Positions 42,056-51,069 of a stretch of 64,000 nt of DNA are shown in pieces (positions within the stretch are counted from its first letter, which is position 1; each line of letters begins with the position of its first letter). The position numbers were made by a program, and so were the translations under genes. The stretch comes from CAYQNU01 sp964419055 (GTDB lineage: Bacteria > Bacteroidota > Bacteroidia > Flavobacteriales_D > Parvicellaceae). The notes below the pieces were generated by a model that ran no database searches, was not told the DNA's origin, and saw only the letters and a list, made by a program, of their open reading frames with translations. The stretch lies in assembly GCA_964419055.1 (NCBI GenBank), contig CAYQNU010000009.1:1-64000 (forward strand), given 5' to 3'.

Positions 42056-42597
42056 AAAATTGGATGGCTTTTAACTTTATAAAGTTTCTTCTTTTTTTTC
42101 TTTTTTACAGGACCATCATCAACTAAAAAGGTTATGGGTAAGGTATAAAACGAGTTAACAACATCGTCATTAATTTGACCTGGATTCCATTTTGGCATTA
42201 AACCAACTACTCTAATTGCCTCTTCATTTAACAATTTGTGAGCTGGCTTTAAAATGGTGATGTTGGAAATGCTACCGTCTTTCATTACCACAAATTTCAC
42301 ATATACTTTTCCTTCTATACCCTTTTCAATACATTCTTTTGGGTACTGGATATTCTCCCTCAAAAACTCATAAAGTTTAGCTTGACCACCCGGAAATTCT
42401 AAGTTTTTAGTTCCATATTCATAAATTTGATTACTTCTTTGCACAGAGTCTAAAGAATCATTGCCGTAAGGGAACTCTTCTATATGTATGAGTTCAACAG
42501 ATATAAACAACTCTTTTTTAGAAGTATCAAGAGACAAGTTTTGAGCTCCAATACTTGAAAATAAACTGCACAATATAAAATTCAAAACAAATTTCAT
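42052..42597 (-). CDS. TonB C-terminal-domain protein with Lys-rich tail (paralogue 4)
   Basis: 181 residues. Signal peptide to about 18, a spacer of about 45 residues and a TonB_C domain (EFPGGQAKLYEFLREN, GKVYVKFVVMKDGSI, MPKWNPGQIND). Unlike its paralogues it continues past the usual LPITF end with a tail containing seven consecutive Lys. The tail follows the last beta-strand and could alter receptor pairing or bind an acidic surface (inference). Confidence 0.84.
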   Translation of the reverse strand: MKFVLNFILCSLFSSIGAQNLSLDTSKKELFISVELIHIEEFPYGNDSLDSVQRSNQIYEYGTKNLEFPGGQAKLYEFLRENIQYPKECIEKGIEGKVYVKFVVMKDGSISNITILKPAHKLLNEEAIRVVGLMPKWNPGQINDDVVNSFYTLPITFLVDDGPVKKKKKKKLYKVKSHPIL

Positions 42598-42615
42598 AAA
42601 ACAAACGTATCTAAG

Positions 42616-43002
42616 TTAATCTATTTTAAAATGAACGGGTAAGTGAAAATAGCATGAAACGGGCTTTCCATCCAATATACCCGGTGCCCATTTAGGCATA
42701 TTTTGTATCAGTCTTTTAGCTTCTTTATCCAATAAGGGAACTATTCCTTTTACTACTTCTACGTTGGTAATGCTACCGTCTTTAGTTACTACAAATTTCA
42801 CATATACCTTGCCTTCAATACCCAATTCCAAGGACTCTTGAGGATATTTTAAGTTGGTTTGAATATACTCTTTATATTTCTCCATTCCACCCGGAAACTC
42901 AGGACTGATTTCAGTTATGATTTGAATGGTTTCTGTTGTATCCCGTTGGGCTGTTGTTTCAAAACTCAGCAACAGAATTATGAGTAGATACATATATTTC
43001 AT
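42616..43002 (-). CDS. TonB C-terminal-domain protein (paralogue 3)
   Basis: 128 residues. Signal peptide to about 18 (FETTAQ), then a TonB_C domain (EFPGGMEKYKEYIQTNLKYP, GKVYVKFVVTKDGSI, MPKWAPGILDGK, YFHLPVHFKID). No membrane anchor or Pro-rich stem. Lies 11 bp after the lipoprotein paralogue and 18 bp before the next one. Confidence 0.85.
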   Translation of the reverse strand: MKYMYLLIILLLSFETTAQRDTTETIQIITEISPEFPGGMEKYKEYIQTNLKYPQESLELGIEGKVYVKFVVTKDGSITNVEVVKGIVPLLDKEAKRLIQNMPKWAPGILDGKPVSCYFHLPVHFKID

Positions 43003-43013
43003 TTGGTTCGAAT

Positions 43014-43496
43014 TTAATTAATTTGAAAATTAATGGGCAAGGTAAAATATACATTTACAGCTTTCCCTTTTTGTTTACCGGGGGTCCAATTGGGCATATT
43101 TTCGATTACCCGAACCGCTTCGGCATCTAATTTTGGATGTACTTTTTTCAATACTTGAATATCATCGATACTCCCATCTTTCATCACGGCAAATTTTACA
43201 TATACTTTTCCTTGAATACCATTGTCAATACACTGTTGTGGGTATTTGATATTCGAATTTAAGTATTCATATAATTTAGCTTGACCACCAACGAATTCAG
43301 CGTTTTCTTCAACAAATTCGTGAATTTTTACTTTTTCAACTTTTTTTGGCTTTTTTGGCTGACCAGAGTTTGAATTGTCCACAGTTTCTAGTTCACTTGA
43401 ATGCTGGGATACTGTTTCCTTGTCACTTTTTTTCTCTCCACAACTTATTAATAATATGGAATTTAAAAAAAATAAAGTTGCTATATTATTTTTCAT
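43014..43496 (-). CDS. TonB C-terminal-domain lipoprotein (paralogue 2)
   Basis: 160 residues. Lipoprotein signal with Cys19 (LISC). A Ser/Lys/Pro-rich linker of about 40 residues leads to a TonB_C domain that is almost identical to the one in the full TonB at 43572-44255 (same EFVEENAEFVGGQAKLYEYL and LPINFQIN ends), which points to a recent duplication. Being a lipoprotein it would be tethered by lipid instead of by a transmembrane helix. First gene of the five-gene operon, after the terminator at 43512-43550. Confidence 0.86.
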   Translation of the reverse strand: MKNNIATLFFLNSILLISCGEKKSDKETVSQHSSELETVDNSNSGQPKKPKKVEKVKIHEFVEENAEFVGGQAKLYEYLNSNIKYPQQCIDNGIQGKVYVKFAVMKDGSIDDIQVLKKVHPKLDAEAVRVIENMPNWTPGKQKGKAVNVYFTLPINFQIN

Positions 43497-43511
43497 AAGA
43501 TACTTTTCTAT

Positions 43512-43550
43512 AAAAAAAAAAGCTCAGACAACTAGAGTCTGAGCTTTTAT
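43512..43550. terminator. Intrinsic terminator between the full TonB gene and the short-TonB operon
   Basis: A perfect 9-bp stem AGCTCAGAC/GTCTGAGCT with a 7-nt loop AACTAGA, between an A-run and a T-run. On the minus strand it ends the 43572-44255 transcript before the five short paralogues. Confidence 0.78.
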
Positions 43551-43571
43551 ATTCAATTTAAAAAATTGTAC

Positions 43572-44255
43572 TTAGTTAATTTGGAAATTAATTGGTAAAG
43601 TGAAGTACACGTTAACTGCTTTTCCTCTTTGTTTACCCGCATTCCATTTTGGCATACTTTCTACCACTCTCACGGCTTCTTTATCCAACATTGGGTGCAC
43701 TTTTTTAAGTACGGTAACATCTTTGATTGTTCCATCTTTCATCACGGCAAACTTTACATATACTTTTCCTTGAATACCGTTGTCAATACACTGTTGTGGG
43801 TATTTAATATTCGAATTTAAGTATTCGTATAATTTAGCTTGACCACCAACGAATTCAGCGTTTTCTTCAACGAATTCAAAGATTTCTTCGATTTCAACCT
43901 TTTTTTCTTCCTCAACGAAAGTTTCAACGATTTCAATTTCTTTTTTATCTAAGTCGGTGAAAACGATGGCTGTTTCTTCTTTTTTGTCATCCACAACAAC
44001 TTCTGTTGCAACAGGTGGTGGTGGTGGTGGTGGCGGTGGTGGTGGCGGTGGGGTTTCAAGGTTTATTTCCACGAACGTTTCCATTTCGGCTACCTCTTTT
44101 ACATTAGAGGAAAGATCTTTTAATTCAGTTTCAAAAGCACGGTATTCCATGTAACAAAGCGTAATAGCTAGAGCAAAAGCTCCACCCATTGTAAAATAAC
44201 CTAAACGGTTACTTCCTTTGTCTAAATCTACTGAAAGGCTTTTCTTTAAGTCCAT
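43572..44255 (-). CDS. tonB: Energy transducer TonB (full-length, paralogue 1)
   Basis: 227 residues. TonB couples the proton-motive force, through ExbB/ExbD, to import by outer-membrane receptors. Layout: cytoplasmic start, transmembrane helix (about 19-37), a run of 13 Pro (about 70-82), an acidic Glu/Val-rich stem, and a TonB_C domain (about 128-227; GKVYVKFAVMKDGTI, MPKWNAGKQRG, LPINFQIN). All parts needed for a working TonB are present, unlike in the five short paralogues downstream. No exbB or exbD lies in the window. It is preceded by the vanZ-like and gcvH genes on the same strand. Confidence 0.9.
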   Translation of the reverse strand: MDLKKSLSVDLDKGSNRLGYFTMGGAFALAITLCYMEYRAFETELKDLSSNVKEVAEMETFVEINLETPPPPPPPPPPPPPVATEVVVDDKKEETAIVFTDLDKKEIEIVETFVEEEKKVEIEEIFEFVEENAEFVGGQAKLYEYLNSNIKYPQQCIDNGIQGKVYVKFAVMKDGTIKDVTVLKKVHPMLDKEAVRVVESMPKWNAGKQRGKAVNVYFTLPINFQIN

Positions 44256-44342
44256 ATTCGATTTTTTTTTGTAAAATTAATAATTATTTTTGAATCACAA
44301 TAGCTATTACACTCCATTCCTTAATTGGTTCAAACCGTTCCC

Positions 44343-44738
44343 TCATTTAGTTGAAGAAAATATTCGATTTTGAAGTTTTTGTACCAAAAATAAGCCAAAA
44401 ACTGAACCAACTGAATTTGCAATAAAATCTAACCAATCACCAAAACGGTCAGGGATAAAATAATGTTGAATAAGCTCAGTTAGGGCACCCAAAAACAAGC
44501 AGTATGCAAAAATGATCCAAGAATAAAAAGAACGTTTTTCTGAAAATTTAATAGTTAATTTCTTCCATTCATACGATGCAATAAAAAAAAGCATCATAAA
44601 TAAGAAAGCATGAACCCATTTATCAAATTGAAAGATGGCAAACCAGTCTGAAGTTGGAAAACTTTTTCCTGGCATGAAACATAACAATAAAATGCAAGAA
44701 GACCAAATAAGCGTCCATTTGACCTTGAATGGATTCAT
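44343..44738 (-). CDS. VanZ-family membrane protein
   Basis: 131 residues with four hydrophobic helices. The family pattern is present: DKWVHAFLFMMLFF (helix 2) and LTELIQHYFIPDRFGDWLDFIANSVG near the C-terminus. VanZ-like proteins are small inner-membrane proteins of unclear function, one member giving low teicoplanin resistance; resistance is not implied here. Seven bp separate it from the gcvH stop, so the two are cotranscribed. Confidence 0.82.
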   Translation of the reverse strand: MNPFKVKWTLIWSSCILLLCFMPGKSFPTSDWFAIFQFDKWVHAFLFMMLFFIASYEWKKLTIKFSEKRSFYSWIIFAYCLFLGALTELIQHYFIPDRFGDWLDFIANSVGSVFGLFLVQKLQNRIFSSTK

Positions 44739-44745
44739 ATTAAAA

Positions 44746-45123
44746 TTAATGAATCAAATCTTGATAAGCGGCAGCATCTAACAAATGATCAGCATCAGAA
44801 GGATTAGTCATTTTTACTTTAATCATCCAACCTGCACCATAAGGGTCACTGTTTACCACTTCAGGAGTAGCTTCCAATGAAGTGTTGAATTCAATAATTT
44901 CACCACCCACTGGCATAAATAAATCAGAAACTGTTTTTACCGCTTCAATTGTTCCAAAAACTTCTTCTTGGGCTAAGGTTTCACCTTCTGTTTCTACTTC
45001 AACAAAAACGATGTCTCCTAATTCACTTTGTGCAAAAGCAGTAATACCAATAATGGCAATATCTCCTTCAATTTTAACCCATTCGTGGTCTTTTGTGTAC
45101 TTTAAATTTGCTGGTACGCTCAT
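44746..45123 (-). CDS. gcvH: Glycine cleavage system H protein
   Basis: 125 residues. GcvH is the lipoyl-carrying shuttle of the glycine cleavage complex. I choose the Met at 45123 (MSVPANLKYTKDHEW): this is the normal length and start, and the 20 extra residues in frame upstream do not resemble the family. The lipoyl-lysine region is FGTIEAVKTVSDL with the modified Lys in EAVK. The ending (LLDAAAYQDLI) is family-like. The other glycine cleavage genes are not in the window, which is usual when gcvH stands apart. No glycine riboswitch is seen upstream. Confidence 0.95.
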   Translation of the reverse strand: MSVPANLKYTKDHEWVKIEGDIAIIGITAFAQSELGDIVFVEVETEGETLAQEEVFGTIEAVKTVSDLFMPVGGEIIEFNTSLEATPEVVNSDPYGAGWMIKVKMTNPSDADHLLDAAAYQDLIH

Positions 45124-45282
45124 AATAGTTTTTTTAAAATTTATTTCAAGCCACGAACTTATAAAAATGTTTTTACATAACATTCAGTACAAGCAATAAT
45201 TTATCAACCATGTAATTATCAAAATTTAGTCTTGAGAATTTGTTGCAATCCTATAGAACATCACTCAATAAGCTATAATTAA

Positions 45283-45306
45283 ATTGAATGATAACATACA
45301 TTCAAT
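45283..45306. other. 8-bp inverted repeat downstream of the sensor-phosphatase gene
   Basis: ATTGAATG and CATTCAAT around an 8-nt AT spacer, about 20-45 bp after the stop at 45328. It has no U-run, so it is at best a weak hairpin at the 3' end of the operon transcript. Confidence 0.3.
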
Positions 45307-45327
45307 AATTAGGATAACAGCAATTGA

Positions 45328-48300
45328 TTAGACTCTAAATCCAATTACTAAAACATCATCCATTTGAGCGTGTTCACCTTTCCAGTTTATAAAAAACGAA
45401 TTTATTTCTTCCAACTGAACTTCCATGGGCAAATGACTTATTTGGTCTAATAATTCATTAAAAACAACAATCTTCATTTTTTTATAATTACTACCTCCAA
45501 ATTGATCCGGGAACCCATCACTAAATAGATACAGTGTATCTCCTTTTTCTAGGTCAATATCTTTGGTAGTAAAATTTTTGGTTGCATTTATTCCCCCAAT
45601 CGAAAAACGATCCCCCGGAAAAACATTTCGAATACCTTTTCTATATAAATACAACGGGCGAATAGCACCGGCATATTTTAGATTATTGTTGGTCTCATCA
45701 TATACTACTACGGCCACATCCAATCCATCTTTGTTAGAAGTTAACTCATCAGATTGATGCAACACTTCATTAATGCTGCTGTTGATGTGATAGAGAATTA
45801 ATGCGGGGTTATTTAAAGACTCTTCATTTATGGCTTCACGAATCAAAATATGTGAAATCATGCTCATAAATCCACCGGGTACACCGTGGCCCGTGCAATC
45901 GGCACATACCATAATTTTTTTGGTTCCTAATTTTGCCGACCAATAAAAATCTCCACTTACCACATCTTTGGGTCTAAAAAATACGAAAGACTCGGGAAAC
46001 AATTCTTTCACATCTTCCAATGTGGGCAAAATTGAATTTTGAATTCGTTGGGCGTAATTTATACTATCGGTTATGTCTTTATTGATTTCTTCAATTTTGT
46101 TTTTTTGTAACACCACCTCTTTGGTTCTTAAATCCAACTCATTTTCCAATTTTTCTTGATAGTTTAACAGACTGCGCTCACGTCTTTTCAAGATGATAAT
46201 AAACAAAATGACTAAAACAAGGAAACAAATGGCATAAAACCACCATTTTTTCCAATAAGGTGAGGCAATGGTAATGTTAATTTTTGCGGTGTTACCTTCT
46301 GTTCCATCAGCATTAAATGAACGCACATAAAAAGTATAACTACCATCCAAAACTTTAGGGAACTTAATTAAATTGTCTGTTGTTAATTTTGACCAATCAT
46401 TATCGTATCCCTCCAAAAAGGTTTGATAGGTAATCGCACTTGATTTTTTTAAGGAAAGTCCAATAAATTCAAATGTTAATTCGTATTCACCATACTCCAA
46501 TTCTATAGTTTCTATGTTTGAAGTATCACGTCCATTTATTCCAAATTTTAGAATTGAGGTGATAGGGGGTACAATGTTATTCTGCAATTTTTTGGAAGAA
46601 TATTTCACCAATCCATTTTCGGTTCCAAACCAAATTTCATCTTGAAAGTTGGCAATGGCGGCACGCATAAAACGATGATCTAAACCATAAGAATCATCAT
46701 ATTGTTTGATAACATTGGTGGCAGGATTTAATTGACTTAATCCAGAAAAATGAGAAATCCAAAGCAGTTCTTTATTATCAAAGCTCAATCCATTGCAATA
46801 GTTGCTCGCCAATCCTAATTGAGTATTAAAATTGGTACATGAATCATTTTTTAATCGATAAACACCATTGCCCGAAGTTGAGAACCAAATGTCACCATTT
46901 TTATCTTCGGTAATCATATTCACATTCACTACATGCAGTTCGTTGTTAATTTGATAATTGACTATTGAGCCACTTTCAATTTTTGACAAGAATGCACTAT
47001 TGGTACCAATGTATATCTCACCTTTTTTGGAAGTGTATAAATAACCAATGGAATTATGTGGTAAACCTGTTGTTACGTTATAAAAACGTATGCCCTTATT
47101 GGTGATGTCATATTGATAAACACCATTCAAGGTACCTACATATAATTGATTTTGATGAAGTTTTAAATCGGAAATAGTAAGGGTTAACTCGTCACTGTTC
47201 AAAGAGATAGGAGTCACTTTGTTGGCCTTTTTGTTATACAAAAATAAGCCTTTAAGAGTAGTACCAAAATAAATGTTTGAATCGATGTCAAAGATGAAAT
47301 TGGTTATGTCATCAAAAGGCATCCCTTGTTTTTGGTCTATAGTATTCATCAATCGACTGTTTTGTTTGTCATAACAAAGCAGAGCACCTTTTTTGGCAAC
47401 CCATAATAAAGTAGAATTAACCTTAACTTGAGTGTAGGGATTTAGTTCTTTCTTATCTTTAAAATAATAGGTAAATAAATCATCTTCTTTAGAAGCCAAT
47501 CCTTCACCAAATGTGGCTATTCTAATCACATTTTCGCGGTCAATAAAACAAGCATTCACAGCGTTGGTCTTAAGACCCGTTTGTTCATTAAATTTATCTA
47601 TCAAATAGAGCTTTTTCTCTTTGATTTCAGCTTTAATTAATCCGTTTTGTAAAGTGCTGATCCAAACCGTATTTTTTTTGAGTAATACGTTCGTAACAGT
47701 ATAGGATTCTTTGAAATTTATGTTTTTGATGGGTTCGCATTTAAAATTGGATGCAGCATCATAAGTCAATAAGTAAAAACCCGAATTGAGAGTGGCAATT
47801 AATAACTGATTTTTTGTGAAAGGGGTTATTTTAACTACTTGATCTTTTGGTAGTTCGTTAATCGTTTGAGTTTTACTCAATACTTTACCTTCCTCATCCT
47901 CATAATATTTATATACTTCAAGACCTTTGTCGGTTCCTAAAAAGAACAGATTATTATCGTCAATATATAAGGAAAAGAACAGCGAATTGGCTGATAATTG
48001 ATCAAAAAAATCGAATTCTCCATCATCATTGGTACAATACAACCCATAGTTTTGGGCAACAAACCATTTTCTACCAATTTTATCTTCCGTAATGTCTGTT
48101 ATATTGCTGGATATTCCAGCACCTGGATGAACTTTAGCAAATTTTCCTTCAAAAAATACACTGGACCCACCTTGGTTATGACCAAACCAAATGTTACCGT
48201 TTTTATCCATATAACTACACGATACAAAATTATCGGTTAAGCCATTGGCTTTGGTAATCATTTGAATCGATTTGCCGTTAAAAATACCAATACCTTCTGC

Positions 48301-48474
48301 TGTGCTTAAATATAAATAACCTCTAGCATCTTGTTCTATATCGTATACAAAACTGTTCGACAACCCTTCGTTTACGGTTACATAATCAAATTTGAATTCT
48401 TGAGCTTTGTTGTCAAATGGCACACCAACAAAAACCCAAAATAAAATCAGACTAATATTAATTGAAAAACGCAT
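45328..48474 (-). CDS. Propeller-sensor SpoIIE/PP2C-type serine phosphatase
   Basis: 1048 residues. Signal peptide (to about 24), then a periplasmic beta-propeller made of two-component-regulator propeller repeats (NGLSNSFVYDIEQD, GNIWFGHNQGG, GDIWFSTSGNGVYRL, to about 640), and a Y_Y_Y domain (about 650-735). A transmembrane helix (about 743-765) leads to a coiled coil and a SpoIIE-like PP2C domain (about 810-1048) with VCADCTGHGVPGGFMSM and LYLFSDGFPDQ. The fold resembles hybrid two-component sensors, but the kinase is replaced by a phosphatase, so the output is likely dephosphorylation of an anti-sigma-factor antagonist or similar. Last gene of a three-gene operon (gaps 12 and 32 bp). Confidence 0.88.
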   Translation of the reverse strand: MRFSINISLILFWVFVGVPFDNKAQEFKFDYVTVNEGLSNSFVYDIEQDARGYLYLSTAEGIGIFNGKSIQMITKANGLTDNFVSCSYMDKNGNIWFGHNQGGSSVFFEGKFAKVHPGAGISSNITDITEDKIGRKWFVAQNYGLYCTNDDGEFDFFDQLSANSLFFSLYIDDNNLFFLGTDKGLEVYKYYEDEEGKVLSKTQTINELPKDQVVKITPFTKNQLLIATLNSGFYLLTYDAASNFKCEPIKNINFKESYTVTNVLLKKNTVWISTLQNGLIKAEIKEKKLYLIDKFNEQTGLKTNAVNACFIDRENVIRIATFGEGLASKEDDLFTYYFKDKKELNPYTQVKVNSTLLWVAKKGALLCYDKQNSRLMNTIDQKQGMPFDDITNFIFDIDSNIYFGTTLKGLFLYNKKANKVTPISLNSDELTLTISDLKLHQNQLYVGTLNGVYQYDITNKGIRFYNVTTGLPHNSIGYLYTSKKGEIYIGTNSAFLSKIESGSIVNYQINNELHVVNVNMITEDKNGDIWFSTSGNGVYRLKNDSCTNFNTQLGLASNYCNGLSFDNKELLWISHFSGLSQLNPATNVIKQYDDSYGLDHRFMRAAIANFQDEIWFGTENGLVKYSSKKLQNNIVPPITSILKFGINGRDTSNIETIELEYGEYELTFEFIGLSLKKSSAITYQTFLEGYDNDWSKLTTDNLIKFPKVLDGSYTFYVRSFNADGTEGNTAKINITIASPYWKKWWFYAICFLVLVILFIIILKRRERSLLNYQEKLENELDLRTKEVVLQKNKIEEINKDITDSINYAQRIQNSILPTLEDVKELFPESFVFFRPKDVVSGDFYWSAKLGTKKIMVCADCTGHGVPGGFMSMISHILIREAINEESLNNPALILYHINSSINEVLHQSDELTSNKDGLDVAVVVYDETNNNLKYAGAIRPLYLYRKGIRNVFPGDRFSIGGINATKNFTTKDIDLEKGDTLYLFSDGFPDQFGGSNYKKMKIVVFNELLDQISHLPMEVQLEEINSFFINWKGEHAQMDDVLVIGFRV

Positions 48475-48486
48475 GCTTAGAGTGGG

Positions 48487-49473
48487 TTATTTGGTAGGTG
48501 TGAATGTGATTTTTCCTTTATATTTAGGTATTCCACCTATGGGAATGGCAAAAAATGGTAAGGCTTCACCATATTGATTGGTGACATAAAAAACAACGTT
48601 ATTATTTTTTTTGGGTTTAACCGCTTTGGTAATTTGGATATCAAGAGAAGTCCCTTTTTCCTTAGTTTTTATGGTGTAGCTGCTTTCACTCCAAACATTA
48701 TCAGCTGATATTTTCATTTCAGTTCCTATGGTTGCAATACTGTACAGTTTTATGTTACCATCCGAATCAAAATCAAAATTCATTTGTTTAATGGAAACTA
48801 CTTTATTATCTACAAATGGATAAATATGAGCTATTTGACCTGGTTTATCACTCAATCTAAAAGAATATTCAAAAGTAAAAGCATTGCCACCTTCAACGGC
48901 TATATTTTGAGTAGCAGAAGAACTCAAAAAATAACGATACAAATTACCGTCATTGCCTTTTGTACCCTGACAAATTAATTTGAAAATAAACCCAAAGTAT
49001 TCTTCAACATATTCCCCTTGACTGGGATTTAAAGGACCTATTGTGTACCATTTATTATCATAAGTTGCTTCCATTCCAAAGATTTTTGTGTGAAGTAAAT
49101 TACCACTGTTGTATTTTCCGGTAAGGTTAACTCCTCGTGCATCTTTTTCAGAAATACAGCCTAAACCACCATATAAATTATAGGAACATTCTGTATCCTC
49201 CGTCCCCGATATTTCATCATTTTGTCCACCTATTTCCGGGTCAAAAATGCGAATGTAAAAAGGTTTGTTGAAGGATTTAGGAATGGAAAAAAAGAAAATT
49301 TGTCCATTATCATCATCACCATAAGCGGTACTGGCTTCTGTACCAAAAGTAACTAAAAAAGGTATGTTTTCTTCAGGAGATGGCACAGCTTGAGCATTTA
49401 TTGAAATTCCGCTGATGAATAAAAAAGCGGTTAAAAGAAGCGAGCTTAAAAAATTATGTTGATTTATGATCAT
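48487..49473 (-). CDS. Exported protein of unknown function in the sensor operon
   Basis: 328 residues. Signal peptide to about 28 (GISINAQ). The mature protein is beta-rich with many Gly/Tyr/Phe and a Cys pair in ECSYNLYGGLGC. No family recognised, no C-terminal sorting domain. It sits between the PD40/PKD protein and the propeller-phosphatase gene in one operon and is probably a periplasmic or outer-membrane-associated partner of that sensor (inference from order only). Confidence 0.65.
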   Translation of the reverse strand: MIINQHNFLSSLLLTAFLFISGISINAQAVPSPEENIPFLVTFGTEASTAYGDDDNGQIFFFSIPKSFNKPFYIRIFDPEIGGQNDEISGTEDTECSYNLYGGLGCISEKDARGVNLTGKYNSGNLLHTKIFGMEATYDNKWYTIGPLNPSQGEYVEEYFGFIFKLICQGTKGNDGNLYRYFLSSSATQNIAVEGGNAFTFEYSFRLSDKPGQIAHIYPFVDNKVVSIKQMNFDFDSDGNIKLYSIATIGTEMKISADNVWSESSYTIKTKEKGTSLDIQITKAVKPKKNNNVVFYVTNQYGEALPFFAIPIGGIPKYKGKITFTPTK

Positions 49474-49505
49474 CTTGTAAGTTGACTAATTAATAATAGT
49501 ACTGG

Positions 49506-50876
49506 TTAATTGAAAATATAATTTTTTTGAATGCCAATTCCTTCCTTATCATTCCACAATATAAGTTTAACATCCATTTCTTTTGTTTTTTGAATTTGAG
49601 GTTGGCGTTCAAAATAATTAATACCATTTACTTTCCAGTAATAGTTTTTATATTGAATGGGACTGTACTGTTGATCACACGTTAATTTTATACAATCACT
49701 TAATTCACTCATTCTAATTAATGGTTTTGAATAGGTTAGGGTCAATTCTATTTCATCCACAATTTTATGTAAAGAATCCATTTTTGTTTCTAAAATAGTA
49801 CAATTAATTTTAAATGTACCCAATTTACTAAAACAATGACTCACTACATCCCCTTCATACGTTGCGCCATCACTTATTTGCCATGTATATTCGAGTTCTT
49901 TTCTGTATTCACGGTCTTCATCTTGAAAGGTGAAGCAGGTGTCTAAATCCTGAGGTAAATAATTTTCAATAGAAGGGATTTCATATTGAAAATAGAAAAT
50001 TTTATCCATATCATTCAACCTATTGGAGGATAGATACCCTCTTTTACCGTCAACAGGAATGAACAAAAAATCATCAAATTCACTGTTTATTGGAGAGGGG
50101 AGAAGTTCGGGTTTTAGCCAATTACCATTTATAAAAGTAGTTACATAAAGGTCTAAACCACCTTTTCCGCCAGATCGATCAGAAGAAAAATAGAGTTTAT
50201 CATTAAAAACCGTAGGAAAGGTTTCATTGGATTCAGAATTCAACTCCGAAAGATTAATGGGAGCAGACCATTGTCCATTTTGATTGAAAGAATAATACAA
50301 ATCAGATTTTCCAATTCCCCCATCTTGATCACTTACAAAAATGAGCATATTATCATTTTGATAAAGCGCGGGATGCGCAACATTGGCTTTTTCTATTTTT
50401 AATTCAGGAATGGCGGTTTTATTCGAAAAATTAGATTGATCATAGCTAGCAGAGAACATACCTAATCTCAAAGTACTGTCGTATTTATTATTAAAAATGT
50501 TGGTACTGAAATACACCTTTTTTTTATCAGAAGAGAAAATCATTGGACCTTCATTTAGGGATGAGTTGATAGAATCTGAAAGTAATATAGGTTTTTGAGA
50601 AGGGTTACTTCCTACAGCAACTTTTATTTGAAAAAGATTGAGGTAATTTGTATTGATATCACCATTTACCTGAATCGCATTTTTAGTTTTTACTATTTTA
50701 TCTGAACAAAAATAAAGGAAACCATCTGAATAGCAACTGGCAAATACACTTTCTTTAGAAGAGCCTATTTTTAATGGGGTAATCTTTATCTCTTGACAAA
50801 AATAGGTTGTCCAAGAAAATAGAAAAATCCCGATTAATAAGTTACGATGAAACTGTATATTTTTTTTGAGCGTCAA
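49506..50876 (-). CDS. Exported PD40 beta-propeller protein with PKD-like domain
   Basis: 456 residues. Signal peptide to about 28 (TTYFCQ). WD40-like PD40 repeats follow (KKVYFSTNIFNNKYDS, LIFVSDQDGGIGKSDLYY, KLYFSSDRSGGKGGLDLYV, KRGYLSSNR). After about residue 300 a PKD-like domain is visible (TWQISDGATYEGDVVSHCFSKLG). The same architecture occurs in type IX secretion component PorE-like and OmpA-like envelope proteins, but the OmpA peptidoglycan-binding domain is missing. First gene of the three-gene operon; TACATTTG box at 50898-50905. Confidence 0.8.
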   Translation of the reverse strand: MTLKKNIQFHRNLLIGIFLFSWTTYFCQEIKITPLKIGSSKESVFASCYSDGFLYFCSDKIVKTKNAIQVNGDINTNYLNLFQIKVAVGSNPSQKPILLSDSINSSLNEGPMIFSSDKKKVYFSTNIFNNKYDSTLRLGMFSASYDQSNFSNKTAIPELKIEKANVAHPALYQNDNMLIFVSDQDGGIGKSDLYYSFNQNGQWSAPINLSELNSESNETFPTVFNDKLYFSSDRSGGKGGLDLYVTTFINGNWLKPELLPSPINSEFDDFLFIPVDGKRGYLSSNRLNDMDKIFYFQYEIPSIENYLPQDLDTCFTFQDEDREYRKELEYTWQISDGATYEGDVVSHCFSKLGTFKINCTILETKMDSLHKIVDEIELTLTYSKPLIRMSELSDCIKLTCDQQYSPIQYKNYYWKVNGINYFERQPQIQKTKEMDVKLILWNDKEGIGIQKNYIFN

Positions 50877-50897
50877 TTTTTATTTATCTTACTGCAT

Positions 50898-50905
50898 CAA
50901 ATGTA
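50898..50905 (-). promoter_or_regulatory. Promoter -7 box (TACATTTG) of the sensor operon
   Basis: Minus-strand match to TAnnTTTG, 22 bp upstream of the first gene's start codon. Confidence 0.45.
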
Positions 50906-51069
50906 CAAATTATAATAAAGTGATTTCGTATTTTTCGATAATACCGCTTTACAGCACGACTAAATGAAGTGTTGAGAAATTCTCAAATTAAAAAAATAGT
51001 ATTGGCAAAATTTTTGATATTTTTACCAAAAATTAATCAAAAATAGTATTAAACTAATTCAAAATCAAC

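Noticed and set aside
45124..45240. Glycine riboswitch upstream of gcvH
   Set aside because: The upstream sequence is AT-rich without the paired aptamer helices or conserved GG-rich core expected of that riboswitch.
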